The notes: generated by a model from the sequence alone, not told the origin. A stretch of DNA of 64,000 bases from an uncultured Kiloniellaceae bacterium (GCA_947500035.1 CANMQP010000007.1:248001-312000); one strand, 5' to 3'. Counted from the first letter of the stretch, positions 33,359 to 42,732 are shown. Made by a program: numbers and translations.

Positions 33359-33556
33359 ATGTCTACATTCTTTAACATCATGATGGTGCTCGCGCTGCTT
33401 GCGGTGCTCGGTGCTTTGGGCGGTGGCCTCTACTCCATGGCCCGGGGTGGCGAATACAACAAGAAGAACGCCAACAAATTCATGCGTTGGCGGATCATCC
33501 TGCAAGCCGTTGCACTCGTTATCCTGGCCGTCGGCATTTACGCGACCCGGAAGTAA
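33359..33556 (+). CDS. Twin-transmembrane HIG1-type small protein
   Basis: 65 residues: two membrane helices (about 5-27 and 43-61) linked by a short basic loop MARGGEYNKKNANKFMRWR. The RWRIILQAVAL segment is the HIG1 core. HIG1 proteins accompany respiratory oxidases in eukaryotes; in alphaproteobacteria this small form commonly precedes the cobalamin adenosyltransferase gene, as here. Function in bacteria is not well settled. Confidence 0.8.
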   Translation: MSTFFNIMMVLALLAVLGALGGGLYSMARGGEYNKKNANKFMRWRIILQAVALVILAVGIYATRK

Positions 33557-33633
33557 CGCTGTAAGTTCAGCGCAATCAGCAAGGAAAACAGGGCTTTGGC
33601 TTTGAAACGCGAGCCCTACTTGGGAGTCTTTTT

Positions 33634-34197
33634 GTGGTTCAACTGACGCGTATCTATACCAAAGGCGGCGACAAGGGTAAGACCTCGCTGAACAGCGGCA
33701 CCCGTGTTCACAAACATGATCCGCGCGTTGCAGCTTACGGCACTGTCGATGAGACAAACGCGACGGTCGGGATGGTGCGTCTGCATACGGAGGGTGAAGT
33801 CGATCAGCTGCTGTCGCGGGTCCAGAACGATCTCTTCGACCTGGGGGCCGACCTTGCGACGCCGGAGGTCGAAAACCCGGAATACCCGCCGCTGCGCATC
33901 ACCGGGGCCCAGGTCGAGCGGCTGGAACAGGAAATCGACCGCATCAATGCCGATCTGGCGCCGCTGAAGTCCTTTATTCTGCCCGGCGGCTCCCCGGCCG
34001 CGGCACACCTGCATCTGGCGCGCACGGTCTCGCGCCGCGCTGAGCGGGAAATCACCGCCCTGGCCGAAAAGGACGGCATCAACCCAGAGGCAATCCGCTA
34101 CATAAACCGCCTCTCGGATCTGTTATTTGTGCTGTGCCGGCACGTGAATGACGACGGCGCAACCGACGTACTTTGGGTTCCGGGCGCAAATCGATAA
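33634..34197 (+). CDS. Cob(I)alamin adenosyltransferase (PduO type)
   Basis: 187 residues, GTG start. ATP-binding N-terminus YTKGGDKGKTSLNSGTR, then VAAYGTVDETNA, and the C-terminal RYINRLSDLLFVLCRH with the conserved Arg/Asp pair. These are the signature motifs of PduO-type corrinoid adenosyltransferases, which make adenosylcobalamin. That is the cofactor of the ethylmalonyl-CoA mutase 4 kb away, so the gene belongs with the pathway cluster functionally. It is a trimer-forming helical bundle in homologues. Confidence 0.94.
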   Translation: MVQLTRIYTKGGDKGKTSLNSGTRVHKHDPRVAAYGTVDETNATVGMVRLHTEGEVDQLLSRVQNDLFDLGADLATPEVENPEYPPLRITGAQVERLEQEIDRINADLAPLKSFILPGGSPAAAHLHLARTVSRRAEREITALAEKDGINPEAIRYINRLSDLLFVLCRHVNDDGATDVLWVPGANR

Positions 34198-34287
34198 CAA
34201 GAGGTCGCAAAAGAGGCCGAATTTGCACTGCGGAGAGCCCCGGTGGATGCTTGGAAAATCTAGGCAACACCTGATGTTTTCCGGTCG

Positions 34288-34316
34288 TTGACAGCCATGG
34301 AGGGGACACTTAATGT
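34288..34316 (+). promoter_or_regulatory. Sigma-70-type promoter before etfBA
   Basis: TTGACA (34288-34293), a 17-bp spacer and TAATGT (34311-34316) whose first two and last bases match the -10 consensus. It is 118 bp before the etfB start. Confidence 0.55.
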
Positions 34317-34434
34317 GCAGCCGCACAATAAGCCGGGATGCTGGAAAAATAAGCACAGCAGCCTTTTGGGAGAGCACGGAATTCAGCGTGAAATCCCCGG
34401 TACTGGATCAACAACATACGACCGTGAGTGATCA

Positions 34435-35184
34435 ATGAAGGTTCTTGTTCCGATTAAACGCGTTATCGACGCGAACGTTAAGGTCCGCGTCAAAGCGGAT
34501 GAGAGCGGTGTTGAATTGACGAACGTCAAAATGGCGATGAATCCATTTTGCGAAATTGCGGTCGAAGAAGCGGTTCGCCTGAAAGAGGCCGGAACCGCGT
34601 CCGAGGTGATCGTTGTTGCCGCCGGCATCGCCCAGTCTCAGGAGACTCTGCGCACCGGGCTGGCCATGGGCGCCGACCGGGCGATCCTGATCCAGACCGA
34701 CACTCCACTGGAACCACTGGCCGTCGCCAAGCTCTTGAAGGCGGTTGTCGACAAGGAAGAACCCGGCTTGCTGCTGCTCGGCAAACAGGCGATCGACGGC
34801 GACAACAACCAGACCGCCCAAATGGTCTCGGCGCTGCTGGGCTGGTCCCAGGCCACTTTCGCCTCGAAGGTGGCTGTCGACGGCGACAAGCTGAACGTCA
34901 CCCGTGAGGTCGACGGCGGTCTTGAAAACGTCAATCTGAACATGCCCGCCGTGGTTAGCGTCGATCTGCGCCTCAACGAGCCGCGCTACGCATCGCTGCC
35001 GAACATCATGAAGGCCAAAAAGAAACCGCTTGAGACCGTCACGCCGGAAGATCTGGGCGTCGACGTGACCCCTCGGGTCGAGACGGTCAAAGTCAGCGAG
35101 CCCCCTGCACGCCAGGCCGGTGTGAAGGTTGCGAGCGTCGCTGAGCTGGTGGAAAAACTCAAGAACGAAGCGAAGGTAATCTGA
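34435..35184 (+). CDS. etfB: Electron transfer flavoprotein beta subunit
   Basis: 249 residues. It starts [18 protein letters not shown] and holds [16 protein letters not shown], the AMP-binding [15 protein letters not shown] and the late MKAKKKPLE recognition loop with its basic residues that dock onto dehydrogenases. Together with EtfA it carries electrons from acyl-CoA dehydrogenases to ETF-ubiquinone oxidoreductase. The stop overlaps etfA's ATG (ATGA type), so both subunits are coupled. mcd upstream is a plausible main donor. Confidence 0.97.
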   Translation: MKVLVPIKRVIDANVKVRVKADESGVELTNVKMAMNPFCEIAVEEAVRLKEAGTASEVIVVAAGIAQSQETLRTGLAMGADRAILIQTDTPLEPLAVAKLLKAVVDKEEPGLLLLGKQAIDGDNNQTAQMVSALLGWSQATFASKVAVDGDKLNVTREVDGGLENVNLNMPAVVSVDLRLNEPRYASLPNIMKAKKKPLETVTPEDLGVDVTPRVETVKVSEPPARQAGVKVASVAELVEKLKNEAKVI

Positions 35185-36131
35185 TGAGCATTCTGGTTGT
35201 AGCAGAGCACGATAACGCCGCTCTGAAACCTGCCGTCCTGAACGCCGTGACGGCGGCTGTCGAACTTGCCGGACATGCCGGCGGTGACGTCCATCTGCTT
35301 GTTGCGGGCGAAAACGCCGGCGCCGTTGCCGAGGAAGCCGCCAAGATCGCAGGTGTCGCCAAGGTCCTGCATAGCGATGGCGCCGAATACGCCCACGGTC
35401 TGGCCGAAAACCTCGCGCCGCTGATCGTCAAGCTTGCCTCCGGTTACAGCCACGTCATTGCCGCGGCGACCAGCTTCGGCAAGAACGTGATGCCACGGGC
35501 CGCGGCTCTTCTGGACGTTCAGCAGGTCTCCGACATCTCCGCAATTGAATCAGCGGATACCTTTGTTCGTCCGATCTACGCGGGTAACGCCATGGCGACC
35601 GTGCGCTCTACCGACTCGGTCAAACTGATCACCATCCGTGGCACGGCCTTCGACGCCGCCGCGGCGGAAGGTGGATCGGCCGCCGTCGAGAACACCGATG
35701 GAGCCGGTGACACGGGCCTGTCGCGTTTCATGGGCCAGGAGCTGACCAAGTCCGAGCGCCCTGAACTGACCACCGCGGGGATCGTTATCTCCGGTGGACG
35801 CGGCATGCAGAGCGGCGACAACTTCGCCATGCTTGAAAAGGTCGCCGATAAGCTCGGTGCCGCCATCGGTGCTTCGCGGGCCGCGGTCGACGCCGGCTTC
35901 GTGCCGAACGACTATCAGGTCGGTCAGACCGGCAAGGTGGTAGCGCCCGATCTCTATCTGGCCATCGGTATTTCCGGTGCGATCCAGCATCTGGCAGGCA
36001 TGAAAGATTCCAAAGTCATCGTCGCCATCAACAAAGACGAAGAAGCCCCGATCTTCCAGGTGGCCGACTACGGACTGGTGGCCGATCTCTTCCAGGCCGT
36101 GCCGGAACTTGAAGCAGCCCTTGACGGCTAA
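35184..36131 (+). CDS. etfA: Electron transfer flavoprotein alpha subunit
   Basis: 315 residues. The N-terminal domain starts [18 protein letters not shown]; the FAD-binding C-terminal domain has [52 protein letters not shown] and [16 protein letters not shown]. All signature stretches of the alpha subunit are present. ATG overlaps the last base of etfB. It is followed by a strong hairpin. Confidence 0.97.
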   Translation: MSILVVAEHDNAALKPAVLNAVTAAVELAGHAGGDVHLLVAGENAGAVAEEAAKIAGVAKVLHSDGAEYAHGLAENLAPLIVKLASGYSHVIAAATSFGKNVMPRAAALLDVQQVSDISAIESADTFVRPIYAGNAMATVRSTDSVKLITIRGTAFDAAAAEGGSAAVENTDGAGDTGLSRFMGQELTKSERPELTTAGIVISGGRGMQSGDNFAMLEKVADKLGAAIGASRAAVDAGFVPNDYQVGQTGKVVAPDLYLAIGISGAIQHLAGMKDSKVIVAINKDEEAPIFQVADYGLVADLFQAVPELEAALDG

Positions 36132-36152
36132 CGCCTCGGGACTAGAGTTGCG

Positions 36153-36188
36153 GGTGTCAGCGCAGACTTTCGATCTGTCGCTGACACC
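36153..36188 (+). terminator. Strong hairpin after etfBA
   Basis: GGTGTCAGCG (36153-36162) and CGCTGACACC (36179-36188) pair over 10 bp, extended by CAGA/TCTG with one bulged T. No T-run follows, so it may stabilise the etfBA message and reduce read-through into hbd rather than stop all transcription. Confidence 0.6.
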
Positions 36189-36259
36189 GGCGCCCGAGTC
36201 CCGGCACCACCTATCGTTATCGGACCCCAGACCACTGGAATAGAAAACCGGACCCGCTC

Positions 36260-37153
36260 ATGGCAGAAGCAGACATAACGGACATTAAGTCCATCGGCGT
36301 TCTAGGCGCCGGACAGATGGGCGCAGGTATTGCCCAGGTCTTTTCACTGGCGGGATACGACGTCAAGCTGACCGATATCAGCGAAGAAACGCTCGCGGAA
36401 TCGCTCAAGACCATCGAGCATCATATGAAGCGCCAGGTCGCAAAAGGCCGGGTGACTCCCGATGATGTATCGTCAGCTTTGGCCCGGATCGAAACCGGGA
36501 CCAGCTACAGCCTCTTTGGGGACTGCGATGTGGTCATCGAGGCCGCGACCGAGAACGAAGAGCTCAAGCGCGAGATCTTCAAGGAACTCTGCCCGGCGTT
36601 GAAGGCCGATGCCATTCTCTGTTCCAACACCTCTTCCATCTCCATTACACGGCTGGCTTCCGTCACCGACCGCCCGGCAAAGTTCATGGGCATGCACTTC
36701 ATGAATCCGGTGCCCGTGATGCAGCTGGTGGAGCTGATTCGCGGCATTGCGACGGAAGAAAGCACCTTCGACACGATCCGGACACTCACCCAGGCACTCG
36801 GCAAAACCACGGCCTCCGCCGAGGATTTCCCGGCCTTCATCGTCAATCGTGTGCTGCTGCCGATGATCAACGAGGCGGTTTACACGCTTTATGAAGGCGT
36901 AGGCTCGGTGGATGCCATCGACACGGCAATGCGCCTCGGGGCAAACCACCCGATGGGTCCGCTGGAGCTGGCTGATTTTATCGGCCTGGACACCTGCCTC
37001 GCCATCATGTCCGTGCTTTACGAGGGTCTGGCCGATACCAAGTACCGTCCCTGCCCGCTTCTGGTGAAGTATGTCGAAGCCGGATGGGTGGGCCAGAAGG
37101 CAGGTCGTGGCTTCTACGACTACTCCGGCGACATCCCGGTCCCGACCCGCTGA
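36260..37153 (+). CDS. hbd: 3-hydroxybutyryl-CoA dehydrogenase
   Basis: 297 residues. NAD-binding Rossmann motif GVLGAGQMGAGIAQ (about 14-27), catalytic His in MGMHFMNPVPVM, Glu-containing dimer segment VVIEAATENEE, and the C-terminal helical domain RLGANHPMGPLELADFIGLD. These are standard for the (S)-3-hydroxyacyl-CoA dehydrogenase single-domain group. It interconverts acetoacetyl-CoA and 3-hydroxybutyryl-CoA, a step feeding crotonyl-CoA to CcrA or PHB-type metabolism. Convergent with the ornithine cyclodeaminase-like gene. Confidence 0.95.
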   Translation: MAEADITDIKSIGVLGAGQMGAGIAQVFSLAGYDVKLTDISEETLAESLKTIEHHMKRQVAKGRVTPDDVSSALARIETGTSYSLFGDCDVVIEAATENEELKREIFKELCPALKADAILCSNTSSISITRLASVTDRPAKFMGMHFMNPVPVMQLVELIRGIATEESTFDTIRTLTQALGKTTASAEDFPAFIVNRVLLPMINEAVYTLYEGVGSVDAIDTAMRLGANHPMGPLELADFIGLDTCLAIMSVLYEGLADTKYRPCPLLVKYVEAGWVGQKAGRGFYDYSGDIPVPTR

Positions 37154-37204
37154 TAAAGCGCTCCCTGCAGGATCAATCGGCCGGCGGCGCAGCTGCCTTG
37201 CGTC

Positions 37205-38140
37205 TTATGCCGCGTTGAATTTCTCGTAGATGACCGATCCGGTCATCAGGTCCAGGTGCGCGCCGCCACCGTTCTTGAAGAGGGTGATTGCCTCCTGGCC
37301 GCTCCGGCCTTTGCCGCCATTGCAGAGATCGTAGAAATCGCCGCGGACGTCGTCTTCGGTGATGACACCTGCCGCCAGCGGGATTGCGAGCTCACCGATA
37401 TCCTCCAACGTGGTCTCACGGGAGTCGACAAAGACTTCGGCCCTCCGCATCAATTCATCGTCCGCCTCGCGCATGTCGGGGCGGTAAGCCCCGATCAGAT
37501 CCACATGAGTCCCCGGCCGGATCCATTCGCCCTTCAGGATCGGCGTCTTGGTCATGGTCGCGCAGGAAATAATGTCCGCCGACGCCGCAGCCTCGGAGAG
37601 GTCGGTCGCGACTTCGATGGTGAGGCCCTCGTCCGCGAGCTCTTGCGCAAGAGCATCCGCCTTCTCGCGATTGCGATTCCAGATCGTGAAGACTGCTAGC
37701 CCGGGAAAGATCTCACGATAAGCCGATATCAGGGAGCGTGCCACCGTACCCGCTCCGACCACCAGCAGATGCCTGGACTCGGGCCGCGCCAGCAAACGGG
37801 CACCCAGAACCGAATCCCCCGCCGTCTTCCACTTGGTCACCAACACACCGTCCAACACCGCCTTCACCGCACCGTTTTCGCCGTCGAACAGCAGCATAGC
37901 GCCCTGGATCGAGGGCATGGGTGGCGTGCGGTCGTTGTTTTCGGGAAAGACCGACATGGATTTCAACGCCAGGCCCAGCCCCTTGATCCAGGCCCCTCTG
38001 TTGAGCAGCGCCCGGTCGTCATCCCGCAAAAGGAGATCGCCCACCTGTGCCTTCTCGAAGCGATGACCGGCTTCCAGCGCGTCAGCAATCGCGGTCCAGG
38101 TCAGTTTATGATCGATGTCGTCAAAGCCGATATTCTGCAT
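37205..38140 (-). CDS. Ornithine cyclodeaminase/ketimine reductase-family enzyme
   Basis: 311 residues. The NAD(P) motif is LLVVGAGTVARSLISA (about 128-143), with the family's GALLLFD-type stretch QGAMLLFDGENGAVKAVLDG and the substrate-side Lys in VTKWKTAGDSVLG. The family includes ornithine cyclodeaminase, alanine dehydrogenase and ketimine reductases (mu-crystallin); exact substrate cannot be read from sequence. Late acidic stretch (DDVRGDFYDLCNGGKGR) matches the OCD consensus. Isolated gene, convergent with hbd. Confidence 0.88.
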   Translation of the reverse strand: MQNIGFDDIDHKLTWTAIADALEAGHRFEKAQVGDLLLRDDDRALLNRGAWIKGLGLALKSMSVFPENNDRTPPMPSIQGAMLLFDGENGAVKAVLDGVLVTKWKTAGDSVLGARLLARPESRHLLVVGAGTVARSLISAYREIFPGLAVFTIWNRNREKADALAQELADEGLTIEVATDLSEAAASADIISCATMTKTPILKGEWIRPGTHVDLIGAYRPDMREADDELMRRAEVFVDSRETTLEDIGELAIPLAAGVITEDDVRGDFYDLCNGGKGRSGQEAITLFKNGGGAHLDLMTGSVIYEKFNAA

Positions 38141-38251
38141 GCACCTGCACTCTCAAAACTATAGAGGGTTTCTGAGGGGGGGGTGAGTCTAGTAGCATTT
38201 CGGGCGCGGATTACCCAATAGGATTTTCACCGGCACGAAAGCGAATAGGAT

Positions 38252-40486
38252 CTATCCGGCCCTGGAGAGTTTGGGCTGATATCGGCGCTCTGCGGGCAGG
38301 AGGATATCTACGCTCGTTCCTTCATCGACAAGGGATTCGATAACCAAGGAACCGCCGTGACTTTCGACGTAAGCCTTCGCCAGGGTCAAGCCGAGACCCG
38401 AGCCCTCGTACTGCCGTTGCAGGCTGCTATCCGCCTGACCGAAGGCTTTAAGACAGGTTTCAATCTGGTCGTCCGGAATCCCGATGCCGTTATCGGATAC
38501 GGATAGGCGGGCATCACCGTTGTCGCACAACGCCAGGGCCAGGATCGCGTGACCACCTTCGCGGTTAAACTTGATAGCGTTCGAGATAACCGCGCCCAAC
38601 GCCTGTTTGACAAGTCGTTCGTCCGCGGTAAAGAAAAGATTTTCGTCAGGCAGCTCGAGCTTAAGGTCCACTCCGGCCGCCTCTGCCCGTTCGCGGGAAT
38701 GTCCCGCCACCCGCTTCAGCAGATCGGCAAGGTCCAGCTCTTCTTCCCGCAATTCCAGATTCCCGTCTTCAATCCGGGCAAAATCCAGGACGTCCGTCAC
38801 TGTAGCCAAAAGCCGAGCACCACCGTCGTAGATGTCTTTGCTGTACTCAACGTAATTGGGCGATCCGAGCGGTCCGTAGAGCTCGTTCTGCATGATCTCC
38901 GCGAAACCCATCACGGCATTGAGCGGGGTTTTAAGTTCATGGCTCATATTTGCCAGGAACTCGGTCTTGGCCCGGTTCGCCAACTCCGCCTTTTGCTTGG
39001 CGGCTTTTAGCTCCCGCTCTCGCCGGGCGGCCCGTTTCTCGGCTTTCACCTGACGGTCTATGTCTCGCATCAATAGGATCAACCCGCCGCCGTACTCCTC
39101 TTCCAGTCGGGTCACCGCGATATCCGCGTGGAATGCACGACCGGTCATCCGTCGACAGAGTATACGCATAGGCTGCCCCAACAGAACCGCCTGAGTCAAA
39201 ACCTCTAAAAAAGGGGCGGCGTCCGTAAGTTTCGAAGGGATGTAGAATTCGGACATATTGAGGCTCAAGGCCTTTGCGTGCGAAACCCTGAAGATCCGCA
39301 TCGCCGCGTTGTTGATGCTACTGATTTTCCCGGACCGGTCGGTGGTTATCAAAGCATCGAATGCGTTTTCTGCGACGTTGGCCATCAAGGCCTGAGATCG
39401 TTGGCGTGCCAGACGCTCCGAGATCACTTTGAAACCAAGTTGCCGAAAACGGAAAATAAACGCGAAGGCGGCAGTGAGGAAAGTTCCTATAATGACCGGG
39501 GCGACAGGAAGCAAAAGACCTGCGCTCGACTGAGTCACAACCGCCGCACTGAAAACTGCTGCGTCAATGACAAAAAGCGTTGCCAAGGCCCATCCTGGAC
39601 GCTGCTTCCAACAAATGAATGCAACGGCGAGTGTAATCAAGAACAACAACGAATATGTCAGGGCTGGATGCAAGGGTTGCAAAGCCCTCCCCTGCACTAG
39701 GGATTGCGCCGCGAGCATCTGAACCAACACGCCCGGCAAGGACTTGTGAAGGGGTACTGCAACATTGTCGCCCAGTTCGACGGCAGTCGCACCAATCAAA
39801 ACGATCTTGCCCTTGAGCAAAGACGGGTCCACGGCACCACCCGCGACATCCGAGAAGGAAAACCGCTGAAGCGAGTGCGCTGCGATCCCGAAGTCTATCC
39901 CAAAGCCGGGCTCCGCATGCGTTTGATCGCTCGACATGCCCGACGCCGCTGCAATGTAAGCCGGAATACTTGGAATGAGCATATCATTCCATTCCTGGGC
40001 ATGCTGCATGCGCCAAACGAGGCCATCGAATTCCGGGAAGACGTTTGCCGAAGCGACATCACTATGCTGTGCAAAGCGGGGTAAGGGGCCCACGTCAACA
40101 AAGCGGTTTTCAGCTTCGCTCCACTGCCTGAAAGCAGCAAGGACGATATCGCCACCACGCCTGGCAAGCGCATTCTCCAGGGCCGTGTCTTCTATATCGC
40201 TACTGGCCAGACTGAAGTCGATATCAAAAACGATGGAACGGACCTCCGCTGCCGTCAGTCGATCAATGAGCAATGCATGAAGCGACCGCTTCCAGGGCCA
40301 GGTCCCGATTTCTCTCAAGCTCTTTGGATCAATCTCGACAACGACGAGGTTCGGGTCCGCTTCACCCTTATCGAGCTTGAAGCGCTGCTCCAGGAGAGGC
40401 AGTTCTACAAACTCCAGAAAGTCGCTGCCAAAAGCAGCAGCCGTAATGGAAAACGCCAGAAAGCAACAGAATATGCGGGGAAGCAT
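38252..40486 (-). CDS. CHASE2-domain sensor histidine kinase
   Basis: 744 residues. An N-terminal membrane helix (about 1-24) is followed by a periplasmic CHASE2 domain (about 40-270, VVVEIDPKSLREIGTWPWKR), three membrane helices (about 275-345), a PAS domain (about 370-475), a coiled coil, and a HisKA/HATPase core. Phospho-acceptor His is in FLANMSHELKTPLNA (about 516); the ATPase has DNGIGIP and GSGLGL. It senses an external signal and phosphorylates an unlinked regulator; no response regulator is adjacent. It is 23 bp downstream of a FecR-domain gene, a recurring pair in bacteria, suggesting that FecR-like protein feeds the sensor. Confidence 0.93.
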   Translation of the reverse strand: MLPRIFCCFLAFSITAAAFGSDFLEFVELPLLEQRFKLDKGEADPNLVVVEIDPKSLREIGTWPWKRSLHALLIDRLTAAEVRSIVFDIDFSLASSDIEDTALENALARRGGDIVLAAFRQWSEAENRFVDVGPLPRFAQHSDVASANVFPEFDGLVWRMQHAQEWNDMLIPSIPAYIAAASGMSSDQTHAEPGFGIDFGIAAHSLQRFSFSDVAGGAVDPSLLKGKIVLIGATAVELGDNVAVPLHKSLPGVLVQMLAAQSLVQGRALQPLHPALTYSLLFLITLAVAFICWKQRPGWALATLFVIDAAVFSAAVVTQSSAGLLLPVAPVIIGTFLTAAFAFIFRFRQLGFKVISERLARQRSQALMANVAENAFDALITTDRSGKISSINNAAMRIFRVSHAKALSLNMSEFYIPSKLTDAAPFLEVLTQAVLLGQPMRILCRRMTGRAFHADIAVTRLEEEYGGGLILLMRDIDRQVKAEKRAARRERELKAAKQKAELANRAKTEFLANMSHELKTPLNAVMGFAEIMQNELYGPLGSPNYVEYSKDIYDGGARLLATVTDVLDFARIEDGNLELREEELDLADLLKRVAGHSRERAEAAGVDLKLELPDENLFFTADERLVKQALGAVISNAIKFNREGGHAILALALCDNGDARLSVSDNGIGIPDDQIETCLKAFGQADSSLQRQYEGSGLGLTLAKAYVESHGGSLVIESLVDEGTSVDILLPAERRYQPKLSRAG

Positions 40487-40509
40487 AACGGAGAAACTTC
40501 CGGCTACCG

Positions 40510-41490
40510 TTAAGCGCGACCGCCGTTGCCGCCGCCATTACCACCGCCGTTGCCGCCGCCATTACCGCCACCATTACCGCCGCCGTTGCCGCCGCCATTA
40601 CCGCCGCCGTTACCACCACCGTTGCCGCCGCCGTTACCACCACCGTTGCCGCCGCCGTTGCCGCCGCCGTTGCCGCCGCCATTACCGCCGCCGTTGCCGC
40701 CGCCATTACCACCACCGTTGCCGCCACCATTACCGCCGCCGTTGCCACCACCGTTGCCGCCGGCATTGTTGTTGCCGGGGCCAGCGTTAGCATTGCCGCT
40801 CGCAGCCGCGCCCGTCGTGCCGGCATTTGAACTGCTGCCGGAACTTGAAGAACTGGAACTACTGCTGGAACCCGAAGAACTGGAACTTGACGAAACGCCG
40901 GCCTCGCTGGCCGAAGCACTGGCCGACATACCGGCAGATACACTCGCGGAGCTGCCATCACGGGAGTCGGTGACTGAGACACTGCCGCTGCTGACGTCAA
41001 CATCGGTTGAATCTTCATCGACGTCCACGCTGAAGCCCGTGCCTTTCACGACTGCAACTAGATAGGGTGTCTTAACCGAGAAAGTGCCCGACTTTCGCTT
41101 CTGTACCGTGTAGCCGACTTTACCCTCGGGCTGAGTGACGACCGTTGTTCTATCCGCATCCGCCTCAGGTGCGATGTTTACGGTTGCATCGGGTCCCAGT
41201 GAGATCTTGTCAAAACGGTGCACGACAATCGCGTGAGCTGCTGAAAAAGTCCGAATCTCAACCTTTGCCGGAAGCTGCGCATTTCCGGAAAGCGCCTGCC
41301 AGCCCCCCTCGCCGGTAGAGGAACGCCACTGCACCTTGCCTTCAACAAAAAGCACGCTCCAATAGACGGATGATGTCGCCGCCGAGGGTCCAAAGCTCGA
41401 CAAAAACAGGACAAAAGCAGGAAAAGACGCGATCGCCGCCGCAAACACAAAGCCTTGCAAACCAGTCTTTGCACGTTTGGTTTTCAACAT
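40510..41490 (-). CDS. FecR-domain protein with (GGGN)n tail
   Basis: 326 residues. N-terminal hydrophobic signal/anchor (about 12-32), a FecR domain (about 40-165: VEGKVQWRSS, LPAKVEIRTFSAAHAIV, YLVAVVKGTGFSVDVDE), a Ser-rich linker (about 190-220), and 20-odd GGGN units from about 243 to the end. FecR domains are extracytoplasmic beta structures that sense or bind; with the CHASE2 kinase next to it a signal-relay role is likely. The Asn/Gly tail is unusual and may be a surface or polymer-contact region. The start (ATG 41490) has GAGGT about nine bases upstream. Confidence 0.88.
   Translation of the reverse strand: MLKTKRAKTGLQGFVFAAAIASFPAFVLFLSSFGPSAATSSVYWSVLFVEGKVQWRSSTGEGGWQALSGNAQLPAKVEIRTFSAAHAIVVHRFDKISLGPDATVNIAPEADADRTTVVTQPEGKVGYTVQKRKSGTFSVKTPYLVAVVKGTGFSVDVDEDSTDVDVSSGSVSVTDSRDGSSASVSAGMSASASASEAGVSSSSSSSGSSSSSSSSSSGSSSNAGTTGAAASGNANAGPGNNNAGGNGGGNGGGNGGGNGGGNGGGNGGGNGGGNGGGNGGGNGGGNGGGNGGGNGGGNGGGNGGGNGGGNGGGNGGGNGGGNGGRA
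40516..40768 (-). repeat. 12-bp coding minisatellite (GGGN units)
   Basis: About 21 copies of a 12-bp unit, GGNGGCGGNAAC on the coding strand (plus-strand CCGCCGTTGCCG and CCGCCATTACCG variants). Copy change keeps the frame and adds or removes 4 residues per unit. Long plus-strand Pro-rich frames here are artefacts. Confidence 0.9.
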
Positions 41491-41822
41491 TTTTGGAAGA
41501 CCTCAGAAGAACTGATTAATAAAGATAATTTTTTCTCGCAATTTCATTTTCTTATAGAGGAGTTAATACTTTATTTAATTGAAACTATTAGGAGAAGTAT
41601 CTGCCATTTGAGCACAACACTATTGTTGTACTTGAATGAAATCGACTTGCAGAAGCCACGCTCGCCAAAAAAAATGCTGAATCACAACGCTGAAACAGAT
41701 CGCCAGAAAATCTGCGTGACGATGCAGGCAAAAAAAATGCGCCTGATCGGCGCATTTCTTCCCGTGTGTCCGAAGGTTCCAAAGCCGGTGTCGTTTAGCT
41801 GAACCGCTCTTTCCTGTGCATT
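41491..41822. other. AT-rich spacer with terminator and FecR promoter
   Basis: 332 bp between two minus-strand genes. The right side holds the PEP-CTERM terminator (listed). The left side (41510-41600) is AT-rich and should carry the promoter of the FecR-CHASE2 pair. No gene seen. Confidence 0.5.
41735..41757 (-). terminator. Intrinsic terminator for PEP-CTERM gene
   Basis: Perfect 9-bp stem AAATGCGCC/GGCGCATTT with a 5-nt loop; on the minus strand it is followed by a run of T, giving a textbook terminator 66 bp after the PEP-CTERM stop. Confidence 0.85.
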
Positions 41823-42431
41823 TTAACTACATAGAAGCTTTTGACGGCGCCCGACCAGCAGGAGCCCTCCAAGCCCGATCAACATCAACGTCAAGGTTCC
41901 GGGTTCCGGAATAGGGGTCGTCGTGCCACCCACGAGCTTCCAAACCGTCACATGCGAGATGTTTGGTGTATTGCCGCCATTATTCACCAGGCCGACCGTA
42001 CTCCAGGGGCCTGTTGTCAGACCTTCGATACTGAAAATCGAAAAATCGTTCGCCGCCTTGACCGTCAGAAGATAAAGCTCTTCCGCTCCCACGTAGGTCC
42101 AAGTACCGGACGAAGACCCAGCGCCCGTAATGGAGAGGCCCCGCGACACGAGATCGTCACTTTTAGCGACTTCCATGATGTCAATGAAAGAGCCGAAGAC
42201 GTCGAACAGAGCTGCCTCAACCGTCTCTTCCTTGTCGTTTCCGCTGTTCGGAACGGTTACAGGTCCGGTAGGGCCCGTCAGTTCCTGCCCCGCGAAGATC
42301 CGGCATGCCAAGTCCGTTGCGGTATCACATCCAATCATGGGTGTCGCGGCCATGGGCATTGCATGCGCCGAAGTCGCCATCATCGCGATTCCGCCGAGAA
42401 TCGCGGAAAAAACCACCGAAAGTACACGCAT
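41823..42431 (-). CDS. PEP-CTERM sorting domain protein (core copy)
   Basis: 202 residues from ATG 42431, which has GGGGAG seven bases upstream; the frame to 42455 is not preferred. Signal peptide about 1-24 (ATSAHA cleavage), a body with two Cys near the front (GCDTATDLACRIF), a likely beta-sandwich, and the C-terminal TPIPEPGTLTLMLIGLGGLLLVG plus GRRQK. That end is a target of exosortase. It is unlike the island protein at 931-1584 in its body. A cell-surface or matrix role is inferred. Confidence 0.88.
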   Translation of the reverse strand: MRVLSVVFSAILGGIAMMATSAHAMPMAATPMIGCDTATDLACRIFAGQELTGPTGPVTVPNSGNDKEETVEAALFDVFGSFIDIMEVAKSDDLVSRGLSITGAGSSSGTWTYVGAEELYLLTVKAANDFSIFSIEGLTTGPWSTVGLVNNGGNTPNISHVTVWKLVGGTTTPIPEPGTLTLMLIGLGGLLLVGRRQKLLCS

Positions 42432-42732
42432 CTTTTGCTCCCCAAGATTCCTCACGCGCGCAAGCTCCTTCTGCCTGCGAGAGCTTGGGTAAAGAGCAAA
42501 TCTTATGCCAAGGGAACTAAGGCACTGGTTTGACCGGAGTATTCATCGCCCCAGTGCTTAAAGGACGTCGTACAGCGCCCTGCCGTTAAAGAAACCGACA
42601 GATCCAATTACGTGCATATTATTATTTTTCAATAGCTTATAAAAATTACACGCAGAGGATGTGTAAAAAATTCCAACATGACATCCCAACCAGAAGCCTC
42701 GGGTTGTCCTGTAAGTTTCCTTGATTGTGTTT
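42432..42732. other. Intergenic, AT-rich, no gene seen
   Basis: 301 bp upstream of the PEP-CTERM gene and downstream of the TlpA-like gene. The 42600-42680 part is AT-rich. A 61-residue frame overlapping tlpA has no ribosome site and is not accepted. Confidence 0.4.

Noticed and set aside
40526-41065. Long plus-strand frame rich in Pro-Leu repeats
   Set aside because: It is the antisense of the (GGGN)n coding repeat and the FecR gene; no ribosome site or family match.
41563-41578. CtrA-like TTAA pair upstream of FecR gene
   Set aside because: The spacer is 8 bases; the tract is simply AT-rich.
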